DNA of 64,000 nucleotides from Irpex lacteus (Eukaryota; Basidiomycota; Agaricomycetes; Polyporales; Irpicaceae): positions 1 to 64,000 of the forward strand of contig MQVO02000009.1 of NCBI GenBank assembly GCA_001986395.2, given 5' to 3'. Numbering within the stretch: position 1 is the first letter of the stretch; every line of letters begins with the position of its first letter. A program made the position numbers and the translations under genes. The notes beneath the pieces are model-generated. The model saw nothing but the letters and a program-made list of their open reading frames with translations, made no database searches and was not told the DNA's origin. Below are positions 19,632 through 32,385 of this stretch, in pieces.

Positions 19632-22021
19632 ATGAGCTACACCCCGAACGCAAAATGGGGCTCAGCACCATACTCACCCCTTCCTGACCCTGGACCTCAA
19701 GCAGGACCGCCACAGATGTACGCGCCTCAGTACGCACCTCAGTATGCCCCGCCGAGTTATCCGCCAAACGACTATCCTGCGCCGAGTGGGTACCCGCCGA
19801 ATGACTATCCGAGCGACTCGAAATCGCCGTATGAGGGAGGGAGGTTTGCGCCGAAGAAGAGGTTGAATGACCCGATATTTCTACTGCTTTATGTTATTAC
19901 GGTCAGTTTCTGTGCACATTTCTGGCGGGGTAATGTGTATTAAATAGAGGCGTGTATCCAAGGTCCTTGGATTTGCAGTGCTATCAGTGATTGTGCTCAT
20001 TGCTTGGGTGAAGCATGGTGGTTTGGGAGGTAGTGTTGGAGGCGACCAAAATCACACGGGTACCAAGATCTCTCTAAACAGGTGAGTATATGCGGGCTCC
20101 TACTGTCGCGTACACAGGTTTAAGCCTTGTTATAATCATACAGCCATACAGCCATCCTGCTACTGTTTGTGGCTGCAGCGGGGTTGGTCCTAGCCTCCCT
20201 GTATCTTATTCTTACGCGAATGTTCACAAAGGCCATCCTACACATAACGCTCATTTTATCCATCTTGTTGAACATGTATGTCCTCCATTTACTCCGGTCA
20301 TAACTATGACACTCCTAACATCTACCATACAGTGCCGTAGCCGTCCTCTACTGGATCGAAAAAGTCTGGGGTACGTCCTCTTACTATCCTCGCCTGAACA
20401 ACGCCCCTCACACATGCCCTTCATTTCCTTCCGCACACAGTCGCTGCGATCATCTTCACGGTTATCGCTATAATATCGGTCCTCGCTTACTTCGGTTATC
20501 GAGCACGCATACCCCTCGCCACAGTCCTCCTGCAGACCGTCATGGACATCTCGAAGCACCATCCGAGCGTGTACGTCGTGGCGTTTGTCGCGCTATTGGT
20601 TCAGTCGGCTGTGAGCGTGTGGTTCGCGTTCACCGCTATTGCGACGTATGAGAGGTGGACGCCTGGGAATCCTGGTACGTCTGGCATCGCGTGCAGTGCC
20701 ATTTTGAATAGTAAAACTGAATGGATTGCGATGGAACATAGCGTGCACCGATGCCAAGGACTGCTCTTCTGGGAAGGTCACCGGCCTAGTAATCTTCGAA
20801 GTGTTCGCCTACATCTGGATGTCGCAGGTCATCGGGAACGTAGCTCTATCGACCATGGCCGGCGGTCCCTTCGGAAGTACGCACAAACCCGTAGTCTACA
20901 CTCACCTCAATACTAACAGGCTATTTGATAGGCTGGTATTACTTCGGCCCCCGCGAACAAGGCCAAATGCCGAGCCATCCTACGCTGTCTGCCTTTGTGC
21001 GATCGTCGACTCTTTCTTTGGGTTCAATTGCATTCGGCTCGCTCATTGTTACTATCCTTGAGCTCATTCGTTTGGTACTGGAAATTGCGAAAGATAATGC
21101 GAATAGCGACGGGCATCGTGAGTCATACGCCAGATTAAACACGGCTTCGATCTGACACTGATGCTTGCTGCAGCCGTCGAAGCGTGCTTGGCGTTGTGCG
21201 CTGAATGTTTCATTGGGTGTATCGAAGGAATGGTGGAGTATTTCAATCGGTAAGCCACATTCACGTGAAAAAGAACGTCCGAGTCCGTGTTCTGACGTGC
21301 CTGGCAGATATGCTTACATTGAAATCGGTATGTCGAGCAGTGGAGCGTATTCATTGAGTGCACCTTCTAACACCTAACATAGCGTTGTACGGAAAGCCGT
21401 ATTTGGCAGCTGCGAAAGATACGTGGGGGCTCTTCAAGGATCGCGGTATCGATACGGTTATTAATGATTCGCTCGTGAGCATGGGTAAGTTGATGTGCTT
21501 TGGGTTCGACAATGTGGCGCGTGAACTCATTTGTTGATTTCATAGCGCTGACATGGGGAGGCTATGTTGTTGGATTGCTCTGCGCTCTATTTGCCTTCTT
21601 GTATTTGCATTGTAAGTGACAGCGCGACATCCTGAGCATAGTTCCTTGACTAACCATTCCTCGTCCAGTCACACATCCGTCGTACAACTCTGATGGACAA
21701 TACACTGTCCCCGTCCTTGTATTTGCTTTCTTGATCGGTTTGCAATGCTGTGAGTACTATGCTTCGACATAGTCCTCGTCCTTCGCTGACATACTTGCTT
21801 CCAGCTCTCACGCTATCATCTGCTATCGAGGCTGGTGTCTCAACGATCTTTGTCGGTCTCGGTGAAGACCCCCAAGTGCTCGCCATCCGCGCGCCCGAGC
21901 TGTTCGGAGTAAGCCTTTACAGTTTGATACACTACGCTTCTGGCCTGACCGCGTTTCTACCATTCCTCAGCTTATCGCTTCGACATACCCACAAGTTGTG
22001 CAAGGAGTGGCGAGAGTTTGA
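19632..22021 (+). CDS. PNS1: Choline transporter-like protein, PNS1/CTL family (542 aa)
   Basis: Fourteen exons: 19632-19901, 19948-20081, 20144-20275, 20333-20370, 20441-20674, 20742-20876, 20932-21117, 21174-21249, 21308-21327, 21383-21484, 21546-21611, 21669-21749, 21805-21908, 21971-22021. All junctions are GT-AG and total 543 codons. The N-terminal 85 residues are cytosolic, with Pro/Tyr repeats (QYAPQYAPP). About ten hydrophobic segments follow. Family motifs are visible: GNVALSTMAGGPFG, CLALCAECFIGCIEGMVEYFNRYAYIEIALYGK and the C-terminal EDPQVLAIRAPELF. PNS1 of yeast is a plasma-membrane protein of this family with an unproven transport role; animal CTLs carry choline. Two exons are very short (20 and 38 nt). 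Ortholog assignment is good; substrate is unknown. Confidence 0.9.
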
Positions 22022-22378
22022 GATCCGTCGGCACGTTCTCTCACGAACCCTCATGACCCCTGTATCTATCTAGTATCACTGTAATACCTGTGCTGTCTTC
22101 GTAATTTATTCGCGCAAGCTACCTTGGAACCTACCGCGAATCTAGCTCACGCCTGGGACGCAACGTGGTCTTCGGGGTCCAGGCCGAGATGCGGAGAACC
22201 AAGTCTAGAGTGGGTCGGGTTGTGGGGTCCTAGCGTTTGATGGCGGGCAGCTCTTATGAAGCCGCGCTCGGCGATCATATTCTCTGCGCACAACCAGGTT
22301 TCCTGAGTTCTGTTTGTTGCCTCCTCGTCTCGAGCCACCACTACCTCCCTCAATCTCGCTGAAAACACCTCAGACAAG
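22022..22378. other. Intergenic region, 357 bp
   Basis: It holds the 3' end of the PNS1-like gene and the promoter of the next gene in the same orientation. No distinct element was seen. Confidence 0.45.
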
Positions 22379-23275
22379 ATGAGAAAAACTTCATATGTTA
22401 TCACGTTCTTCGTCGTGGCTGTTAGCTTGCTCCTAGTGAGGACCTGTCCGGTGATATGAGCCTCGGATTGTCCAGTGCTGAATCTGGTCCCGTTTTGCAG
22501 AATGTTTTGTCGATCCAGCGGTCGGACTGGTATGCCTTGATGAACCGTGCACTGCTAGCTATAGGCTCACACTCGATATCGTACAGGCTCATCGTCAGAT
22601 ACCCTGAAGTCCTTGGCACCAGCCTCACAGTGGAGTATGGACTCATGCGCAGCTGTGAATACCAAGCCGTAAGACTGCCTGTCGGAGGAGGCAGCAAGAT
22701 CGAATACAGCGACTACCGATGCCGCTCTTTCCCTGCACGGGTTAAGGACGCATGTGAGAAGGAGAACCAGTCGTTCTGCGTGATGTGGACCACCGCCGGA
22801 TACCTTTCGGAGTTGGCGACTGGGTTCGGGGCGGTTTCGACCTTGGCCATCGTGTTTGGAGTTACCACGCACTCGAGAAGGAGAAGGATATGGAAGACGA
22901 TCGCTGGTCTTGTTGCGTTGCATGGTGCGTTAAGCTATTTCAAGATGTTGAGATGAATCGTTCGTTGGGCAAAAGAGCTCATTTACGTTATGGGTAGCTA
23001 TCTGCTTGATTGCTACGTTTGCTATCATCACCGATACATACAACCAAGCCAACTTCCCTGGGTTCGAGCGAGCTCGTCCAGGTAAGATATCCCAGTCCTC
23101 TAGTTTCAGCCGTGTAGCTAATAACAGTCTTGCAGGTGCTGCGTACATCCTGGGCACGCTCGCCTGGATCACCGCCGTTCTCTTGACCTTTGGTGTCACA
23201 GTCACCGGAACCGCCGCCAGCATGGGCCACCGGTGGGCAGCTGGAAACAGGGCGTACACGCCTATTCAAGGATGA
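22379..23275 (+). CDS. Four-pass membrane protein, claudin/SUR7-like topology (215 aa)
   Basis: Five exons: 22379-22435, 22501-22529, 22587-22924, 22998-23081, 23136-23275 (216 codons). The first hydrophobic segment is residues 5-22 (SYVITFFVVAVSLLL). A Cys-containing extracellular loop follows, including YRCRSFP, DACEKENQSFC and a WTTAGYLSELATGF start of the second segment. The third segment contains IAGLVALHAICLIATFAIITD and the fourth ILGTLAWITAVLLTFGVTVTG. The tail is GHRWAAGNRAYTPIQG. The pattern of a first loop with conserved Cys and W plus four passes resembles the SUR7/PalI/claudin superfamily. I know close relatives in Agaricomycetes only as hypothetical proteins, so the role is open: membrane domain organisation is a guess. 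Confidence 0.82.
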
Positions 23276-23497
23276 ACACCCCAATCATCCACTCACCCAA
23301 CTCGGCGACGAAATCTCCCATGGCCTCGTAGAGTTCAATAGAACTCAGGCCATCTGGACTGTGATGAACAGACGATGCGATTCTCGAATACCCTCGTGTT
23401 CTCACTCATCTCTATTTGCACCTTATTGCTCCCGTCTGACGATAATGTTATGACTGCATCTCTACGTCACTGCTTCTTACTCGAATTTACATGTACT

Positions 23498-25329
23498 TTA
23501 GTAGGATATTCCATTAGACTGCTGTTTTCCCTCCTCCCCTACGGCTTCTTTCTTGTGATAACTATCCTGTATCCACTTCAACGCTCTCTCGATCTGTTGT
23601 TCTGGACTTTCCGTCTCGACCCAATCCCATTGATGTGTGATCGCCTGTGGCAGTTTCTGAAAATCGTCGCCTTGGTCGCTCCAGAATTCGTACATGCGAC
23701 CAGAGGTGTAAGAGCCGTTGAGGACGTGGTTCGCGAAGGGTAACCGGACATGGTCGTATGCTTGTAATGCTTGCGTTAACGTATCTCGCGTTGTGGACAG
23801 GTCGCCAAGAATTCCTGCGAGGACATATGCATCCTGATGATTCAAGTACTAGTGTCAGGCTGGACATATGCAAGTTCGCACATACGACAAACCATACCTC
23901 AACAGCTTGTCCCGCGCCTGCTCCTTGATGCGGTGTCATTGCGTGAGCCTACCATATACAATGTGCAGTGAGCTCGCTGCCTTAGATAATCCAGTACCAC
24001 TCACCGCATCACCCAGCAAGGCAACACGTCCATCCACATACGTAGGCAGAGGGCGCAGCGCATGTATGGCCCACTTCAAAGACTTCTCGATTGGCTAGGT
24101 ATACGTAGCCGTACGCATGGTACTGTTGAGATAAGTATATCCAACGTGCAGCGCAAGAAGGGCTTACCGCGATCAGTTCTTGAACTTCAGGCTCCCAGCC
24201 AGTGAAGCAGTTGATGACTTCTTCGCGCGAGACCTCGGATACCCACGGACCATCGTACTTGGTGTCTTCGTCGACTGGGACAGAGTACATCCCTACGATA
24301 TTTCCAATCTTCCCGTGAGCGATGCCGTAGCTCACTACGTGCTACCGACACAATCGAGAGTTAACAATGGCACAAGGTCCGCAAGAGGGGCCGAGCTCAC
24401 TTTGCGATATCCACAGTACTAGTAGTATACTATTCAGTTTTGAACCTCGACGTTTCCGAAATTAACAACATACCATCATAGGCGTATGGAAGATCCGATG
24501 CTTTTCTCCCTCCGTATTGGTTAACTTCTCCGCAGGTACCAACGACCTATACACCACCCATCCAGAGAACTTCGCCTCCACGTGCTTCAGCAACTCCGTG
24601 TTCCCAGTCGTTGATGCTTTCTTCTCATACATACAGCGACGCACAGCAGACTTGATACCGTCACTCCCGACCAAGAGGTCGCATGTCGCTGTCGTGCCGT
24701 CGGCGAATTCGAGAGTGATGGAGTCTGAGGGAGAGGTCTGCGTATATGAGCGAAGACGTTTGCCGAGATGGGCGATTGTGGTGGGAATTTGGTCAACAAG
24801 CACGTTGAGGAAGTGGGCTCTGTGGAAGAGATAGCTGATAACTGGTCTTTTTGTCAGTTTGTGTGCTGACTATCACATGAAATAGTTGACGTACAGGGAA
24901 GGGAAAGTCTGAAGAATGATTGCCCCTCTTGCTTGTCTGACCTGCGATATTCGAAGCCAAAGTCGGGATCTACGTGTACCATGAACGAATCACATGATGG
25001 GGCGGGCAGAGAGCAGACACTCACCAATATCTTTGTCTACGGGCCCACCGGCGGCACGTCTCAGAGGTTCAGCGAGCCCAAGGTCAGTCATGATCTTCCA
25101 AGTTCTGCCCCAGATCATCACCCCTGCTCCAATCTCGGCCAGCGTCCCCGCGGATTCGTAGACTTGGACATCGATGTCTGGGAATCGAGCGAGGGCCACT
25201 GCGAGAGTCAATCCCCCGATCCCGCCACCGCTTAATGGAAGCTAATCAGCAGTTTACTCTGCTGTCGCGATTTGTGTTCACTTACCAGATGGCCACTCTG
25301 AATTTGTACCTAGAGCCTATGTCTGGCAT
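23498..25329 (-). CDS. FAD-dependent monooxygenase, salicylate hydroxylase-like (453 aa)
   Basis: Nine exons in transcript order: 25329-25286, 25230-25025, 24969-24895, 24841-24474, 24418-24401, 24341-24168, 24094-24005, 23948-23898, 23833-23498 (454 codons). The dinucleotide-binding GGGIGG is at residues 16-21, split from RVAIC by the first intron. The DG motif region is LLVGSDGIKSAVR at about 182-194. The second FAD motif is ALLGDAAHAMTPHQGAGAGQ at about 319-338. HRAHFLNVL fits the substrate-side helix of group A flavoprotein hydroxylases. Exon 5 is only 18 nt. Such enzymes hydroxylate aromatic acids or act in secondary metabolism with NAD(P)H and O2. No biosynthetic genes lie next to it, so catabolism is as likely. 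Substrate unknown. Confidence 0.88.
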
Positions 25330-25699
25330 TTGATAACGGTATGGATGTAGGTCCTGTCGGGTAAGTAGCACTGGTGAGCCGTGGGCAACTCTGCTGGATA
25401 GATATATGCTCGCTATCTCCTGGAAAACGGTAGCATGGGAACACATTCCTATCGAGAGCGAACGTTAGTCTACGAAGAAGGTCTGGCAAAGAACGTGACT
25501 TACCTATGTAGTGCAACGGTCCGCCAGTACCTCTCATGCTATCAAGCTTTTACACATATAGATGTTGTATTACTGCCTAGGCACACAGCTCGTGTGAAAG
25601 AGCGGAGACGATGTCACAAAAAGGATTGTATATCTCTGAACATATATCACGGGGAGGGCATTGTACAACCAGAGAGTATAGATAAGCACACACCACACC
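25330..25699. other. Intergenic region, 370 bp
   Basis: Between RRP12 and the monooxygenase gene, both on minus: 3' region of the first and promoter of the second. Nothing else was recognised. Confidence 0.45.
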
Positions 25700-28600
25700 T
25701 CAACGCTTCCCCGCAATGCCCATGCGCTCCTTTTTACCCTTCTTTTTTGCCGCTTGTGAGAGGGGAAGATACGCATACGGGTCAACCCCGCCCTTTTTAA
25801 CGTCTCCACCAGCTTTCTGTAAATAAAACGTCGTTAGAACTCATCGCACATTTCAGAGTCTTGCCCACCTTGGCCTTGAACTCGTGTCCAAATTTGTCAT
25901 CCGATCGACGTTTCTCCTTCTTCGCTGGCGCACCCTGAGCATCTCCCATCTCCACATCCTCGTCCCCATCGGCCTCTCGCCTGCGTTTCTTAGTATCCTT
26001 GTTGAACTTCACACGACCATTGGGGCCTCGTGTGAAGCCGTCGGCAGAGGTAATGGTCTCACGATACGCAGTACCTTCCACATCTTCTGCCATATTCACG
26101 TCTTCCTCATCGTCATTCTCGTCGAGGATCATCTTCCCCGTCTCTGTATCAGTCTTGAACCGGGAAGCGTCTTGTCCGGGTTTCTTGCGTTTCTTCCCAG
26201 CGTCGTCTAAGAATAACGTTGGTCAAGATCTACCGAGCCTGTTTGTGACCAATTTGAACTTACTCGTTATCCGGGTGGCGGCTCCTGACAACAGATCCAT
26301 CGGTTCATCCCCATCTATGCGCAGACGAGCTCCAGTTTCGCCCTTACGCTTTCCCGCGCGGTTAACAGGAGCACTCGCCTCTTCTTCGTCGCTTTCGTCG
26401 AGCTCACTTTCACTGCCATACAGAACATCCTCAAACGCGTCACCCGTAGGACGCTTGACATCCGTTTCCTGACGAGCCTCGTTAGTTATCTTACTAAAAT
26501 GTATACAATCTACACTCACTTGCTCGTCTTCATCATCCCCCGCATTCTGGGCTTTCTTGCGCTTCGCCCTGTCCTTCCTCTTCTTGATATTTATCAAAAC
26601 CTTTCGCGCGTCGTCCTCTTCTGCGCAGGCATAGACGTCCTCCCAGCCGAACCTCCGAATCATCCTCTCGAATATGTGGCGGACTTTTGACTTGAAGTGA
26701 TTCTTATGATCGTGGGACCAGCTAAGAAGCGCAGGTACGAGTTGCTTCAAGTGAGGGCGTAAGAGGTCGACGGGCATGGTATGAATAGAAAGCTTGATAT
26801 AACCAAGCGCGGACTTGACGATCTCCCGGTTGTTGGAAGTGACGAAGACTAGTAGGGTCGAGAAGATCTCACTATGCATCTGCGGCGATATCGAATCTAT
26901 CGGATATATGAGGCCTTACTCTTCTCTGCAAATCCACTATCACGAACCTCTAAACTCAAACACCAATCTCGAGATAGCAGTGACGGTTGCGCTGATCATG
27001 TGTGGCGTCGCCCCTGCCAATCCTCCGGCGATCATTGTCACGTACTCCTCGATGCTCGCCGTCGCTAATCAATAACGATAAGAATACTCCTCGACTAACG
27101 TTAAAGTTGTACTCACCTTGTCCTGGACCGTCCTCGTCCATGCCTTCTAGAAGATCTCTCCTGACCACACCACCTTCCGACATCTTCTTACCCATCGCAA
27201 CAACAAGATCAAACGCAGCCGTCCGAGCCTTTTCTGAGGGTTCCTTGGTACCAAGGACAGCTTCCGGTATAATGGACGGCAGCAGGTGCAAGCTCGTCGG
27301 TGGAATCCTATGAACAAGTGAGCTGAGCAAGACAAAGCGATCCTATAGTGGTGTTAAATACTATCCCGTACAGAGACGGCGGAATCGCATACCTTTTTCG
27401 CAGCTGGAGCGAGGCCTTCTAAAACTGCGTCCATCTTTTGCAGCACCTGCTGAGGATCCGGTGAAGCCTTTCCGTGTTCGAGAAGTTTACCGAGAATCTT
27501 GTATCCTCGCTTCTGTACAGCATTATCTTTGCTTTCCGTGATCTCGCTCGTAAGACAAATGTCAAAGAGCGCCTGGCCGTCAGACGGCGAGAGATATGGA
27601 AGGACAATGACGAGGAGATCGAGTGTCATAGCAGTAACACTGTTGTCTTTTCCGCCTTGTTGTGGAGATGGACCCGCCTTCGCGAGGTTTTGCTTAAGAA
27701 GGGTGACGAGCTTTTGGTACGCTTTTGCGATTTCCTATGCAAACAAATCAATATTTACCATTGGGAGTGTAGTATCAGGTGCTTACGCCAGCTTCCGCTA
27801 TGGATACCCAGACCGTGATAACATCTGCTATAGGCCCCTGAGAGTCCCTTCCGGCGCTTGAGAAGACGTTGAAAAGGACGGCAAGCCAGCTTTCTACTTG
27901 AGTTCGAAGGAACTGGAGGTTAGCGTTCGCCGCTTCTCGACTAGGAGCGATGTCTTTGGCGGCCTCAGGTAGCTTCTTCAGCAGTGCTTCATCCTCAGAA
28001 GCAAAAGCGACGTTCGATTCTACCAACACTCTCAATGCTTTAAGCACTGCTGGGCGGAGTTCGGGTTGAGAGTACAAGAGCTGGGAGAGCAATTGTGAGA
28101 ATTCTGCTGTGAGCGCCTGGATGATGGTCAGTTCACGGGTGGTTATCGTTGCATGAAAGATGTACCTGCTTCAAGTCGACAGCGCCGTAGCAGTAGCCGT
28201 GCAATCCAGACCAAATTTGATCTACAAGCACGCTCCAAACTTTCGCCTCGGACTGTCGTCCTTCTGCTTCTGCGATTTGTTGGAGATCAAACATGCGTTC
28301 CGTCAGGGGCACGAAATACGAGACGAAGTGGGTAAGAGGGGAAGGATGAGGTTGCGAGAGCATCGGAAGTAAGAATGCTCGAGGCTCTTTGCCAGCTTTC
28401 CTGATAGATAGTTAGTAAGGTCGCCAAATGTAAGCCAACTTGTAAGCTTACCTATCGATTGGTTCAAGGTTCAGTGGCAGCTCTCTGAGAACGATATCCG
28501 GACCAAGAATATGCATAGCCGTGTGAATGACGGCGTCGGCTGCTTCTTTATATTCGAATGTCTTCTGTACTCTCAAGTCTGCGATCTTGTGTATGATGGG

Positions 28601-29959
28601 CAGCATGAGGGATTCAGCGGCGATCGTGGACCCAGAACGATACCGCAGACCGGTTATGAGGGACGATATGACGGCCAGTAGCTCTGGTATGGCACGAGCA
28701 AAGCTCAGAGAATCAAGAGCTTTGCTTGCTTGAAGCACGATGCGACCTATGACAGGTTTCGGCTCAGTCCCTTGTGCATCCTTGACTGCTGCGGCAACGA
28801 GTGCAGGCGAGAAACACTTCGTCAACAAGTCGAGAGACTCAGCCGCTGATTTGCGGATGCTCGCTTCAGAAGAGTCAAGGAACGACCATATAGACTTCCA
28901 AGCATCACCTAGTCTCGACGAGCACGTTTCAGGGTCAGAGGCGTGGTATGCCAACATAACATTTGCGAGGACGTTCGCCCATGCTGGCGCGAGGGTGGAA
29001 TCAGTTTTGGAAGGGGTAGAAGAAAGGACGGCCTGGAATATTGCCGGTAATTGAGAGTGTACATTCGCGGTTGGGTCGTCAACAGGTATTGACACGAGTT
29101 CGGCTAAGATAGAATATGCCGATTGGGATAGATATGGGTTACCCATACGAGGGAGCCCAAGGAGTGCGGCTGTGATAGTAGGCAAAGTCTATTGAAGTCA
29201 GTAACATGATTATCATTTCTAGAGCAACACCCAACTTACTGAGGATGGCAAGTGTGACAAAATGGGTCTCAAGAACGCCAGCAGGTGGATGGCAGAATCC
29301 GAGCCGTCTGTTTCTGCTTTCTTCCCTTTGAATTTTGGTAATCCTCCCGCCGTGAGCTCTGATAGCGAGCTGATCGACCATTCCGCTACCCTATCCGCGT
29401 AAGGATGGCGAAGCATCGGCGGTGGAGGCTGCGCAAGTACATCTTTGACGAGCTCGGCGGCTTTCTTCCTCACCTTCGGTCGGGGATCGAGGCAAAGATG
29501 CAGAATCGACCCGAAAGCCTGTCTAAGACCAGGTGTCTCGAGTTGTGCCTTCTCCAAAGCGTTGAATAGTGAGGCGTATACTGTCAGCTGCGATCTCAAT
29601 GGAGGTGCATGAGTGACCAAAGCAGGAAAGAGTGGCGCAGTGAGCGATAGAAGGGTATTCAAGTTTGAGCGTATCACGGGAGGAGGAACGAAAGGCGTAA
29701 CTAGAGCCAGCAGATACAGCTCTGCAGGTAGAACATCGCCATCGCCCAGCGCAGGTCCAGTGGTCTGTGCAGCTTGAAGACTCCCATCAAGTGTTGTGAG
29801 GAGGGCAGCAAAATAAGCTGTCGGTGATTTTTCTGTGTTCTGGTCGTGGAAAGTTGCTTCGATAGCCTTGAGCAGAGTAGCGGGAGCCTTTTGATGCGAC
29901 AGCGAAGACGAGGTATGCGGTCGTATTTTAGAAAGAGCTTGCTCGAGGCTGTCCGCCAT
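25700..29959 (-). CDS. RRP12: Ribosomal RNA-processing protein RRP12 (1247 aa)
   Basis: Eleven exons in transcript order: 29959-29240, 29188-28452, 28400-28166, 28116-27787, 27734-27393, 27342-27117, 27064-26948, 26896-26520, 26468-26264, 26206-25869, 25816-25700 (1248 codons). Length agrees with yeast Rrp12 (about 1230). The body is HEAT-like helical repeats; the NUC173-type region lies around residues 300-560. The most diagnostic stretch is IKSALGYIKL-like KSALGYIKLSIHTMP, followed by SWSHDHKNHFKSKVRHIFER. The C-terminal 250 residues are acidic/basic and end in KKGKKERMGIAGKR. Rrp12 helps export and mature both ribosomal subunits. One intron (26469-26519) is 51 nt and free of stops, so retention would stay in frame. 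Start chosen at 29959, the first good ATG. Confidence 0.95.
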
Positions 29960-30191
29960 GATGCGCACGGAGAGAAAGTAAATGACGAGCAGACTGATCT
30001 ATAGTACTCAAAACTTTAATGATGCTCGCCCACGTGGCCCCGACATTACCACATCAAGCATTCGTCGGGCATCACATGCTTCGTTAAGCGCTGCGGAGAG
30101 ACACACGCCTAGGCCGTTGCTGGCAGTTACAGCTGCCCGCTGCCACTGTTGCACGCGACGACCAACTCCCCCAGTGCAGAAAGCTTCTGCA
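29960..30191. promoter_or_regulatory. Bidirectional promoter of RRP12 and the acyltransferase gene
   Basis: Only 232 bp separate the two start codons on opposite strands. No TATA box is obvious. Both genes must share this sequence for their upstream signals. Confidence 0.5.
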
Positions 30192-32385
30192 ATGCCACCG
30201 GGGTCGTCGACGCCGTGGTCCTATCTCTTAATCAGGTAAGGCTCAATGGTCACATTCTCAGGCCTACATGGACTTCGCGTGAGAGTTCTCAGTTAACCGA
30301 ATGGCTTTGTCGACTTCAGGCTCCTGTTCAAATTCGTGCTGAAGATATTTTACGGCACAATAGTTGTCGAAGGCACGGAGAATATACCACCAAGGGGTGT
30401 TCCATGGTATGGCGACTGAAGTGGGATGGCTTCATTATATGTTCATGAGGATATATTCCAGTATCGTTTGCGCAAACCATAGTAATTCACTCACCGATGC
30501 TCTGTAAGCTCTTCATCTATTGCCACGACTAACTCATTAACGTCGCATCTGTCCCAAGGGTTCTTGTGGCGACTATTCCCTCGAAGGTATAGGCGTTTGT
30601 CCAAACCTTAGCGCACCGGCGCGGAATGCTGAATATCCCCGCGTACCTAGAGGCGAAATCTGCTGCGCCTGACTGCCAAATCAACACAATTTGGAAAGAA
30701 GACTTTTACAAGCTGGCTTATTGAGTCAGCGGGAACACTGCCCATCCAGAGGCGCAAGGACTATGCTGACGGCCAGATTGATAATAGCACCGTCATGCAT
30801 CATCTTCTAGAGGTAAGCAGCATATGCTATTCGAAATGATCTGGGCATACGCGTATTCACCAAGATTTCCAGGCATTGGATGGTGGCGATGCTGTGTGCC
30901 TGTTTCCCGAAGGCGCTAGTCGTTTCCATCCTACCATCGCCCCACTGAAGACAGGAGGTACATTAGATCTATTAATTGCAGCGCATGCCACTACTCACTG
31001 ATTTTACCGATTCTACACGTATTCGCAGTGGCGAGGATGGCATCCAGTGCGTTATCTCGCAATCGCAATTCACCGGACTTTGAGATATGTATCTTGACCT
31101 GTTCCATCACCTACATGTGAGTTACCGTCTCTCCTCGGTCTCCTGGCATTTCATAGTCCGGGTACTAATGCTACACAGGCATCGTCAACACTTTCGGTCC
31201 GATGTGTTGGTTACGTACCATCCTCCAATGCGACTGACGCCTTCGGTGAGTGCTGTCCACCTTTGGCAAGCCGCTGCGGTACACGACCTTCTCGGATCTT
31301 ACAGAGCAACCCTGAACTCCTTGAACCCGTGGACTATTCGGAGATACGTTCTCTCACTGCGAGGATGCACCAGCAAATTGGCTCCGGAACACTGGATGCA
31401 CCTTCTTGGAGGCTTCATCGTGTGGCGAAGCTTGCCGCGAGGATCTATGCCCCATTGGGTACCCAAATGTCATTAGGAGACTACGTCAGGATTGTCCGCA
31501 CGTTCCTGGAGGCCTTCAAACTAGCTGAGCTGGCTAGAAATGGAGAAGTACTGAGTGGAAGCGATAACGAACCTGAGCCTAGTAACGATGGCTCGGTCGT
31601 AACCCGGGTTATGAAACTCGAAGAGGACCTGGAGGTACGACACTCGTGACCTGCCGGTTTCAAACGCAATTTAGTTGACTACTATACTACCACAGATCTA
31701 TCAAAATGAGCTAGCCAGATGGGGCCTCAAAGACGATCGGATCCGTAAACCTCTCCGGAAGCGCGTCATCGCGTATCGAATGCTCGTTCGCCTTACGTGG
31801 TCTGTATTCCTCTTTTCTATCTCACTTCCCGGACTACTGCTCTGGACACCGATTGCTATCACGACCTTCATCGGTATCCGCGAATTCAAACGAACTGGCC
31901 CGATTTGGGATACCTGGGACGAAATAGCGCAGTACAAGCTGGTATATGGCCTCATATCCGGAATTTTCGTATGGGTGTCATCGATATTGTTAACGTTCCC
32001 CTTGGCGTTTATCACCATCTGGGCTGTACCAGTCGCGATGTGGCTGTCTCTGCGGTGGTTCGAGGATGCAGTTTCGGCATTCAGGGCATTTGTCTCGTTG
32101 GCACGACTTTTGCGCATGGGAGGGAGACACCTCGGCAAGCTACGTGCTACCCGAGATGATTTACACCGACGCGTTATGGACTTAGCTGTGAACACGTTAG
32201 GGCTACCTGACACGCCGGAGCAGCATTTCTCGGAAACAAATGCAGGGCAGCAAGACAAGGGCAGGATCAGAGGACCTTGGGCGAGCAAGACAAAATATTT
32301 CTCCTTGCGCCGCCGAAGAAAGAGGGATTGGAACGAAACGTTAAGACTCTATGACCAAGTAGATGATTATCCTGAAGATTTCTAG
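30192..32385 (+). CDS. Glycerol-3-phosphate / dihydroxyacetone-phosphate sn-1 acyltransferase, GPT2/SCT1-like (540 aa)
   Basis: Ten exons: 30192-30235, 30320-30406, 30462-30503, 30559-30586, 30651-30812, 30873-30957, 31029-31116, 31179-31245, 31305-31634, 31696-32385 (541 codons). Acyltransferase block I is NHSNSLTD at about residues 48-55 (the His/Asp pair, split by an intron). Block II-like sequence is around LIESAGTLPIQRR. Block III is FPEGASRFHPT at about 132-142. The C-terminal third has two long hydrophobic hairpins (VRLTWSVFLFSISLPGLLL; ISGIFVWVSSILLTFPLAF), as in membrane-bound GPATs. The family acylates glycerol-3-phosphate or DHAP at sn-1 in the ER, the first step of glycerolipid synthesis. 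Exact substrate preference cannot be read from sequence. Exon 4 is 28 nt. Confidence 0.87.
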
